Position numbers and translations under genes: made by a program. This document shows, piece after piece, positions 1-5,138 of a DNA stretch of 5,138 nucleotides; position 1 is the stretch's first letter, and each line of letters starts with the position of its first letter. Source of the stretch: Prevotellaceae bacterium (lineage in GTDB: Bacteria > Bacteroidota > Bacteroidia > Bacteroidales > Bacteroidaceae); contig QAML01000088.1 of the NCBI GenBank assembly GCA_003150315.1, positions 1 through 5,138 on the forward strand, in the 5' to 3' direction. The notes under the pieces were generated by a model that was not told where the DNA came from, ran no database searches, and was given only the letters and a program-made list of their open reading frames with translations.

Positions 1-49
1 TATTTTAAAATAAGTGCCTTGTATTTTAAAATATATGGCTTGTATTTTT
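1..49. repeat. Left copy of a 49-bp perfect terminal inverted repeat
   Basis: Bases 1-49 are identical to the reverse complement of 5090-5138. The match ends at base 50, where the left copy has T and the reverse complement of the right copy has G. The copy consists of two 21-bp units plus the first 7 bases (TATTTTT) of a third. Each full unit starts with the 12-bp palindrome TATTTTAAAATA (1-12 and 22-33) and ends with a GCCTTG or GGCTTG box (16-21 and 37-42). No transposase or recombinase gene lies between the two copies, so the term describes geometry and does not assign the repeat to a known mobile element. Confidence 0.95.
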
Positions 50-126
50 TACAATAAGCCTTATGTTTTTTTTCATGTCCCTAAACGCATAATTCTTTTG
101 CCTGTTTTTATGCAAAAAATGTCTTG
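1..126 (+). repeat. Degenerate 21-bp tandem repeat array downstream of rmuC
   Basis: A G/C-containing box related to GCCTTG recurs at 16-21, 37-42, 58-63, 79-84, 99-104 and 121-126, that is at steps of 21, 21, 21, 20 and 22 bp. T-rich or TA-rich spacers of about 15 bp separate the boxes. The first two units are nearly identical to each other, the third is recognisable (TATTTTTTACAATAA then GCCTTA), and the fourth to sixth are increasingly degenerate. T-tracts begin at 3, 24, 45 and 66, exactly 21 bp apart, which is two turns of B-DNA. The array lies beyond the stop codon of rmuC and codes for nothing visible. Its function is unknown; the first three units are clear, and the later ones are a weaker reading. 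Confidence 0.7.
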
Positions 127-129
127 CAT
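110..129. other. Small inverted repeat downstream of rmuC (weak hairpin)
   Basis: ATGCAA (110-115) and TTGCAT (124-129) form a 6-bp stem around an 8-base loop, about 40 nt beyond the rmuC stop codon. Read on the minus strand, the direction of transcription, the stem is followed by an A-rich stretch and not by a T-tract. It is therefore a poor intrinsic terminator, although it could still mark or protect an RNA 3' end. A second possible hairpin lies at 37-60, where TTGTA and TACAA pair around five T residues, flanked by GGC and GCC with a 3-base bulge; it arises from neighbouring units of the tandem array. No strong terminator for the operon is visible. Confidence 0.3.
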
Positions 130-168
130 GACGATTTTTAACCGGAGCTTGTGAATGGGTAAGGGAAG

Positions 169-1410
169 CTATTCTTCCGTCGATGGGAGTGCGGCGTGGC
201 GAGAGTCTTTCTTAGCACCGAATTTCAGGAGTTTGTTGGCGGAAGAAGTGATGCTGCGCCCCGCAGGCTGCGCCATGGTGCGCACATCTTCGAAAGCTTC
301 CTGCGTTTTCTTGAGACATGCTTCCGCTTTGTTGAGCCTTTCGCAGAGAATTTGCACTCTGCTAACCATTTCATTTGCTACGGCAATTATTTTGTCCTGG
401 TTCTCTGCCTGGCGTGTCTGTTTCCAACTTATTTCCAATATTCTAAGCAGTGCATACATGTTTTGCGACCCGGTAATAAGCACACCGTCGTCGTAAGCAT
501 CGCGCCATAGTGCGGCATCATTCGAGAGTGCGAGCTGCAATGCGCCTTCGCTGAACACATACATTATTACGAAATCCAACCGTGCCGAACCTTTTGTGAG
601 ATATTTGCTGTAGTCCTTCGATTTTAGTTCCTTTACATGGCTGCGAACCGAGGCTATATGGCGTTTCAAAGCCTCTGCGCGTTCTTTTTCGCCGTTGGCG
701 TTCTGATAATCCTCGAAAGCCTTGAACGAAATCTTGGAATCAATCACCATGTCGCGCTTGTCGGGAAAATGAAGAATAACATCGGGAATCATTCTGCGCC
801 CCGTTTCGTTGTCTTTTATTATGTTGCCGTCGTTGTCTCTTAGAGTTTGTTGCGTTTCATACTCCAAGCCTTCGGTAAGTCCCATTCCGTCGAGCAGTTC
901 CTTAAGTTTCAGTTCGCCGAAATTACCCTGCGTCTTGTTTTCGCCCGTAAGTGCCGAAGCAAGTCGGTCAGCACTTTCTCCCACAGCCTTTGCCTGTTCG
1001 AAACTGTGGTTTATGGCGGTTTGAAGGCTTGCCATTGTCTTTGACTGTTCGAGTTTGCTGTGCTCCACAGCCTCTTTCATCTGAGCAATGTTGGCATTGA
1101 GCGGATTCAGAATCGATGCGAGCTGCTCCTTGTTCGATGCCGAAAGTTGCTCCTGCCTTTTAATCAGAATTTCCTCCGATGAAGTACGCAACTGTTCGGT
1201 TATCAGCCTTATCTGTTGCTCTGACTGTTCTTTTTGGCGCGTTTGCATAAGCTCGAGGTTGCGTTTGTATTGCTCCTCGAGCGTTTGGGCATTGCGTGCC
1301 TCCATATCCCGCGCCACGGTGAGCGCGGAAATTTTTGCGGAACTGCGGCTGTGGCTTATCAAGAAGCCAATCAGCACCCCTGCTACCAGAGCCGCTATTA
1401 CTATAATCAT
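169..1410 (-). CDS. rmuC: DNA recombination protein RmuC
   Basis: The gene encodes 413 aa, somewhat shorter than the E. coli protein, and looks complete. Residues 2-19 form a hydrophobic N-terminal membrane anchor. Residues 25-135 are rich in Q, E, K and R and look like a long coiled coil. The RmuC domain spans about 140-395, with the family blocks QGNFGELKLKELL (161-173), PDVILHFPDKRDMVIDSK (209-226) and a KDYSKYL segment near 265. D210 together with D224-S-K226 fits a PD-(D/E)xK nuclease-like core. RmuC was named from E. coli mutants with altered inversion between short inverted repeats, and it is thought to limit such rearrangements; its biochemical activity is not well defined. The ATG lies 4 nt after the CotH-family stop codon, with no clear Shine-Dalgarno sequence, as is usual in Bacteroidota. 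It is the last gene of the putative operon. Assignment rests on domain motifs read by eye. Confidence 0.93.
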   Translation of the reverse strand: MIIVIAALVAGVLIGFLISHSRSSAKISALTVARDMEARNAQTLEEQYKRNLELMQTRQKEQSEQQIRLITEQLRTSSEEILIKRQEQLSASNKEQLASILNPLNANIAQMKEAVEHSKLEQSKTMASLQTAINHSFEQAKAVGESADRLASALTGENKTQGNFGELKLKELLDGMGLTEGLEYETQQTLRDNDGNIIKDNETGRRMIPDVILHFPDKRDMVIDSKISFKAFEDYQNANGEKERAEALKRHIASVRSHVKELKSKDYSKYLTKGSARLDFVIMYVFSEGALQLALSNDAALWRDAYDDGVLITGSQNMYALLRILEISWKQTRQAENQDKIIAVANEMVSRVQILCERLNKAEACLKKTQEAFEDVRTMAQPAGRSITSSANKLLKFGAKKDSRHAALPSTEE

Positions 1411-1414
1411 TAGT

Positions 1415-3214
1415 CTATCTTATGAGAACCTTTTTGCGCAGTGTGGCATTACCTGTTTTCACGTTCACGACATATACGCCGTTTTCAAGTTGCCTGCTTC
1501 GGTATGGCGTCTGGGCATCGGCAGATTCAATCAAGGCTCCGTCGGACGAATAAATGGCTATTTTCGCGCTGCCCGACTGGGAATTCACGATAATACATCC
1601 GTCCTCGGTTGTGGCATACAGGTTGCCGTCAGGAAGAGTTCGGACATCGTTAATGTCGCTCGGGAAATCGGCGAGAACACTGTCGGTAAAGTTCACCGAG
1701 CGGGCATACCAGTCCATCATATACGAGGTCTCGGTGTCGATACCTTCCATTGAACCCGGCCAGCGAGCCATTTCGCGTCCCCAGGCTCCCGATTTGTAAA
1801 GAAGTTCTTTGTAAGCAAGAATGCGGGCATTGATGCTGTCGGGCGAAAGGACGCTGTTTTTAAGCCTTATCCACGTGTCGCGGAAATTTTCGCGGTAATA
1901 ATATGGTCCGCCGTCAAACAAGCGTCTGAACAGACCGCATGCCGTGATTTGATTGGTAAATCCGAAACTGTTTAGAATGCCTCCGTCCCAGTTTCTTCCC
2001 AATGAAGCATCGAGATCCCACGGTGTGATGAGCGCAACGGAGGTTGCGGAATTTACGTCGCGGAAGCTGACGTACGTGTTCTTGCAGTGATTGTCGTTTA
2101 TGTTGAACAAGTTAATCATCAACATGAAGTTCGTGAGATTCTGCTGGTAATATTTTCTGCGCAAAAGCGATGCAAAATTCGTTTTGTTGGGATTAGTGGC
2201 GGGCGTGGTAAACTTCAGAAGTTTTTTTAGCGGGTTCCAGTTTGCCATTTGTACACTGTCGTCGGGATATTTCTGCTCCCAGCCTCTCCAACCAAGAGTG
2301 TTGGTTGTATTTGCATTGTTGTCCACGTTGTTGAAAGTGGTCTCGTTCGTCCAATCCGTGGCTTTGTACAGCACACCATGGAATTTGAGTTTGCCGTTTG
2401 CGTCGCTTTCTGTTTTAACAAGGTCGAGTTTTTTACGGTTAATCTTGTCGGTTATGCAATAAACCCCGTTGTACGCGCCGTCTACGAAAACTTCCACATA
2501 GCGACCCTGTGTGCCGTTAACTTTCGAGTGTCCCTCCGAAACTTCATAGGGAAGGCTGTCAATTTGATTCCAAATGTCATAGCAAAGTCTGTTACGCATC
2601 CTCGCTTTGTCGTTGTACATCGCATCAAGTATGAGATTTTCGTCTTTCATTAAGCCCAAAACGCTAACATTCTTGCCTTCGCGATTACTATTCCAGAGTT
2701 TTATGGCGTAAGGTTTCTTGGGAAGTCCCGCAGTATAGGCTCCGCGAATCCTTGCTCCTATGAATTGGCGGAAGAGTACCGAATTTTTCGTACGTTTCCA
2801 AGGATCTATGACGTTAAGATAGCCATGGTGATAAACTTCATGCTCGTATCTCGTGGCTTCTATCATTACAATCGGCAGGGAAGTGAGATAGAGTGTCCAC
2901 ATCTGGATTTTTCCGCCGATATAAAGCTTGTATGTGCGGCGAAAACTGTTCACAACTTTCACGGTATCGCCCATATTGTAGCGTTTATAGTTTATGCGCA
3001 GATATGTAATGTTGTTGGAGGAGAACACGAGCTTCATGGAGTCGCCCTCAACGGGCTTCACGCTGCAGTAAAGTCCTCTGTTCACGCTGTCAATGGCACA
3101 CGGTACTCCGTTGCACAGAATTGGAAATTCACGTTTGCCTCCTTCCACGAAACTTGCCTGTATTGTGTGGGGCAGGAGCAGCAATAAAATTGTAATATAT
3201 AAAATACGTGTCAT
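1415..3214 (-). CDS. Secreted CotH-kinase-family protein with T9SS C-terminal domain
   Basis: The 599-aa product starts with a signal peptide (about 1-20, cleavage near TIQA/SF). An N-terminal region of about 130 residues, rich in beta-strand-like segments, precedes a CotH-type domain at about 150-470. Family-like blocks are ARIRGAYTAGLPKKPYAIKL (153-172), LGLMKDENLILDAMYND (186-202) ending in MRNRL, GRYVEVFVDGAYNGVYCITDKI (237-258), NDNHCKNTY (373-381) and PWDLDASLG (398-406). CotH proteins are atypical protein kinases first known from Bacillus spore coats. By family analogy D374 and D400/D402 are candidate catalytic or metal-binding residues; this is inference. Residues 527-599 resemble a T9SS type A sorting domain, ending in NGVYVVNVKTGNATLRKKVL and a final IR, so export to the surface or medium is expected. 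Substrate unknown. It sits 22 nt after the protease gene and 4 nt before rmuC. No specific gene symbol is warranted. Confidence 0.85.
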   Translation of the reverse strand: MTRILYITILLLLLPHTIQASFVEGGKREFPILCNGVPCAIDSVNRGLYCSVKPVEGDSMKLVFSSNNITYLRINYKRYNMGDTVKVVNSFRRTYKLYIGGKIQMWTLYLTSLPIVMIEATRYEHEVYHHGYLNVIDPWKRTKNSVLFRQFIGARIRGAYTAGLPKKPYAIKLWNSNREGKNVSVLGLMKDENLILDAMYNDKARMRNRLCYDIWNQIDSLPYEVSEGHSKVNGTQGRYVEVFVDGAYNGVYCITDKINRKKLDLVKTESDANGKLKFHGVLYKATDWTNETTFNNVDNNANTTNTLGWRGWEQKYPDDSVQMANWNPLKKLLKFTTPATNPNKTNFASLLRRKYYQQNLTNFMLMINLFNINDNHCKNTYVSFRDVNSATSVALITPWDLDASLGRNWDGGILNSFGFTNQITACGLFRRLFDGGPYYYRENFRDTWIRLKNSVLSPDSINARILAYKELLYKSGAWGREMARWPGSMEGIDTETSYMMDWYARSVNFTDSVLADFPSDINDVRTLPDGNLYATTEDGCIIVNSQSGSAKIAIYSSDGALIESADAQTPYRSRQLENGVYVVNVKTGNATLRKKVLIR

Positions 3215-3236
3215 GGCATATAGGTTTTGCTTGTTG

Positions 3237-4805
3237 TTATTTCCTTATCACCTGCAGAGCTTTCTCTATTGTGGCATCGTCGTCATTGATTATTTGGAAA
3301 TACTGTGAGGTGTCCCAAAGGTCGCGAGCCACAAGAGCTTTAATAGTTTTGGCAATGAGCGTGGCAGTTTTGACTTTTTCTTCGTCGTCTTGGGGAGTTA
3401 TCTTATCTTTTGCCCCGGCGGCGAAAATACTGTCCACAAGTTCGTCAGGAACTTTGTAATCGCTCTTAAACTTGTTGAAATCAGGATAACTTCCCATGAG
3501 ATTGTTGCGGTTTTTGTCTATGTATTTCGTTCCGGTCGGGAGAATGAGATTCTTGCGTGAGAGATTGCGATAATATTTTGTGTATGTCATGGTGTCGAGA
3601 GGCACGAAATAATCGGGTATAATGCCTCCGCCGCCATACACAACGCGATGTTTTTTGAGCGTGTAGCACTTCAGAGAGTCGTTGTGGTGAATGCTGTCTG
3701 CGTGAAAGAGTTCTCCGCTGCGCAGGCGGTTCAACTCGTCCCGGCTGTAGGCTTCTTTCTCGCCCGGCTTGTATGGTTTTTGTATGCAACGCCCTGCCGG
3801 AGTGTAATAGCGTGACACCGTGAGGCGAATCATTGATCCGTCGGGAAGCTGAACGGGTTGCTGCACCAAACCCTTGCCAAAACTTCTAACGCCAACTATT
3901 GCCGCGCGGTCGTTGTCCTGCAATGCGCCTGCCAAAATCTCTGCCGCCGACGCGCTGAACTCGTCTATGAGCACGGCAATCTTTCCTTTTGTGAACATTC
4001 CGCCTCCACGTGCTTTATATTCCGCCGAGGGAACTGCGCGCCCCTTTGTGTAAACCACCATGTCGCCCTCCTGCAAAAATTCGCTGGCTATCTGCACCGC
4101 CGCTTCCATGAATCCGCCGCCGTTGCTGCGGAGATCTATGATAATGCGGTCCATGCCTTTTTCCTTGAGTGCCTTCATGGCTGTACGTATTTCCTCCGGT
4201 GTTTTCTGACCAAAGGAACCGAAGCGTATGTAGCCCGTTTTGCTGTCAATCATATAGGATGCATCGAGTGTGTGAAGGGGAATCTTGTCGCGCACTACGT
4301 CAAACTTTATTTCTTCCTTTACTCCCGGACGAATTATGCCAAGGTGTACGGTTGTGCCTTTCTTTCCGCGAAGCATTTTCATGATCACATCGGTGGACTT
4401 CTTAACTCCTGCAATCACCGTGTCGTTCACGCGCACAATTCTGTCGCCTGCCATAATTCCCACTTTCTGAGACGGTCCTTTGTCGGTGGGTTGTATCACC
4501 ACCAAGGTGTCTTCTATCATGTTAAACTGCACGCCTATTCCTTCAAAGTCGCCTCGCAGGGGTTCATTGAATGCTTTTGTCTGCGCCGCATCGGTGTATG
4601 TGGAGTGCGGATCGAGTTGTGAGAGCATGCCGGTTATGGCTCCTTCGGTAAGTTTCATGGCATTTACCGAATCGACATAAAGATGTGAAATGGCATATTG
4701 GGCTATTCCCAATTTGCGAATGGCGTTGTTTTCCTGTTCTTTGTTTTGCGCCGAAAGTGTCAGGGCAAAAGCCGCCAGCACAAGCAGATATATACGTTTT
4801 ACCAT
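3237..4805 (-). CDS. S41 family carboxy-terminal processing protease (CtpA/Prc-like)
   Basis: The 522-aa product has a signal peptide (about 1-19, LTLSA/QN) and should act in the periplasm, cleaving C-terminal regions of envelope proteins. After a helical N-terminal section with the family block LSQLDPHSTY (61-70), a PDZ domain follows at about 88-165 (GIGVQF, then VGIMAGDRIVRVND). The S41 core spans about 180-345: GYIRFGSFGQ (191-200), IIIDLRSNGGG (221-231), DEFSASAAEILAGALQD (281-297) and GVRSFGKGLVQ (305-315). By spacing against E. coli Prc (Ser452 and Lys477, 25 apart), S286 is the nucleophile and K311 the general base, with Q315 matching the conserved Gln. The tail carries YGGGGIIPDYFVPLDT (390-405), typical of Bacteroidota members, and a variable charged C-terminus. 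All catalytic residues are present. The ATG follows a good -7 promoter box with only an A-rich leader. It is the first gene of the operon; substrates unknown. Confidence 0.95.
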   Translation of the reverse strand: MVKRIYLLVLAAFALTLSAQNKEQENNAIRKLGIAQYAISHLYVDSVNAMKLTEGAITGMLSQLDPHSTYTDAAQTKAFNEPLRGDFEGIGVQFNMIEDTLVVIQPTDKGPSQKVGIMAGDRIVRVNDTVIAGVKKSTDVIMKMLRGKKGTTVHLGIIRPGVKEEIKFDVVRDKIPLHTLDASYMIDSKTGYIRFGSFGQKTPEEIRTAMKALKEKGMDRIIIDLRSNGGGFMEAAVQIASEFLQEGDMVVYTKGRAVPSAEYKARGGGMFTKGKIAVLIDEFSASAAEILAGALQDNDRAAIVGVRSFGKGLVQQPVQLPDGSMIRLTVSRYYTPAGRCIQKPYKPGEKEAYSRDELNRLRSGELFHADSIHHNDSLKCYTLKKHRVVYGGGGIIPDYFVPLDTMTYTKYYRNLSRKNLILPTGTKYIDKNRNNLMGSYPDFNKFKSDYKVPDELVDSIFAAGAKDKITPQDDEEKVKTATLIAKTIKALVARDLWDTSQYFQIINDDDATIEKALQVIRK

Positions 4806-4825
4806 GTTACTCTTTTTATAGTATG

Positions 4826-4863
4826 CAAATATAAGAAAATTATGGCTATGATGTTGTTACAAA
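4826..4863 (-). promoter_or_regulatory. Bacteroidota-type promoter for the protease-CotH-rmuC operon
   Basis: Read on the minus strand, TATATTTG (4833-4826) matches the Bacteroidota -7 consensus TAnnTTTG exactly and lies 20 nt upstream of the protease ATG. A T-rich run ending in TTTG (4863-4860) could be the -33 element. The 26-nt gap between the two boxes is longer than usual for this promoter class, so the -33 assignment is weaker than the -7 box. Transcription would start roughly 6-8 nt past the -7 box, leaving a leader of about 14 nt that is A-rich (AAAAAGAG) and has no strong Shine-Dalgarno sequence. Confidence 0.7.
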
Positions 4864-5089
4864 AAAACATAGAATGCGGTGCGGTGTTCTGTGTTTGTGA
4901 TTTTCGTGTGGCTTGTTTTTATGTTTGCGCGGCGTTTGGGTTCGCCTCCGTACCGTATGCTCCGATGCCGGTTTTATGTCCGAACACGCCGAAAGAACGT
5001 ATTCCCCTTCAAGTGTCTGTATATCAACAAAATAAGCATGTTTTGAACAGCCTTTGTAAGTTGCTGTCTATCAGATGTTTGACATGCTC
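4864..5089. other. Upstream intergenic region, no supported gene
   Basis: Between the promoter and the right-hand terminal repeat lies non-repetitive sequence. Its part from about 4870 to 5010 is visibly more GC-rich than the AT-rich repeats and promoter around it. I see no RNA gene and no strong terminator. Short ORFs exist: 21 codons on the minus strand (5039-4974, starting MLILLIYRHL) and 41 codons on the plus strand (4921-5046, starting MFARRLGSPP). They overlap on opposite strands and neither has a recognised domain, so at most one could be real. A third minus-strand frame is open for about 70 codons but has no ATG and encodes a very basic, His/Lys/Arg-rich stretch that looks like chance reading. 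The neighbouring gene to the right lies outside the window. Confidence 0.5.
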
Positions 5090-5138
5090 AAAAATACAAG
5101 CCATATATTTTAAAATACAAGGCACTTATTTTAAAATA
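5090..5138. repeat. Right copy of the 49-bp perfect terminal inverted repeat
   Basis: This is the exact reverse complement of bases 1-49. The palindrome TATTTTAAAATA occurs at 5106-5117 and 5127-5138, and the boxes read CAAGGC (5118-5123) and CAAGCC (5097-5102) on the plus strand. Unlike the left copy, the 21-bp rhythm does not continue inward: beyond 5090 the sequence (GACATGCTC on the plus strand) shares nothing with the third unit of the left array. The right copy therefore has two full units and a 7-base piece of a third, and lies about 230 bp upstream of the promoter. Confidence 0.95.

Noticed and set aside
1..126. CRISPR array
   Set aside because: The period is only 21 bp, the supposed spacers are variants of the same AT-rich sequence and not unique, and no cas genes are present.
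110..129. Rho-independent terminator for the operon
   Set aside because: The stem is only 6 bp and AT-rich, and no T-tract follows in the direction of transcription, so it is listed only as a weak hairpin.
1088..1753. A 221-codon plus-strand open frame across the rmuC/CotH junction
   Set aside because: It overlaps two well-supported minus-strand genes in antisense, is Cys/Ser/Ile-rich, and shows no family resemblance. It is a shadow of those genes.
3858..4622. A 254-codon open frame on the plus strand, opposite the protease gene
   Set aside because: It is fully antisense to a gene with clear PDZ and S41 motifs. Its translation is rich in Cys, His and Phe with no recognisable domain, as expected of a shadow frame.
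4864..5060. A roughly 70-codon open frame on the minus strand upstream of the protease
   Set aside because: It has no ATG after the preceding stop, encodes an extreme run of His, Lys, Arg and Pro, and runs through the promoter region. It is most likely chance.
1..5138. Insertion sequence or composite transposon
   Set aside because: The ends are inverted repeats, but no transposase, integrase or recombinase is encoded, and target-site duplications cannot be seen because the window ends at the repeats.

Overview
The window looks like part of a Bacteroidales genome, most likely Prevotellaceae or a close relative. The reasons are a TAnnTTTG-type -7 promoter box, start codons without Shine-Dalgarno sequences, a protein ending in what looks like a type IX secretion (T9SS) sorting domain, and an S41 protease of the Bacteroidota type. 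Genus and species cannot be fixed from the sequence alone.

Three complete genes lie head to tail on the minus strand and fill about 90% of the window. Transcription runs from right to left: a periplasmic S41 carboxy-terminal processing protease (4805-3237), a secreted CotH-kinase-family protein with a C-terminal T9SS-like domain (3214-1415), and the DNA recombination protein RmuC (1410-169). The gaps are 22 and 4 nt and no internal promoter is evident, so one transcript from a promoter just upstream of the protease is the simplest reading. The products act in different places (periplasm, cell surface or outside, and DNA at the inner membrane), so operon membership does not by itself imply a shared pathway.

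The flanks are the unusual part. The first 49 bases are the exact reverse complement of the last 49, and identity stops at base 50. Each copy holds two full units and one third of a 21-bp repeat whose core is the 12-bp palindrome TATTTTAAAATA. At the left end the 21-bp rhythm continues in degenerate form to about base 126; at the right end it stops. The operon is therefore flanked by inverted copies of an AT-rich repeat. This could be a dispersed intergenic repeat, the border of an invertible or mobile segment, or two places where an assembly broke on the same repeat. No transposase, recombinase, CRISPR array, tRNA or rRNA was seen.

The 284 bases between the right-hand repeat and the protease gene hold the promoter and a more GC-rich leader with only short unsupported ORFs. 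I found no convincing evidence for a new multi-gene system. The terminal repeats and the protease-CotH-RmuC gene order are the points most worth following up.
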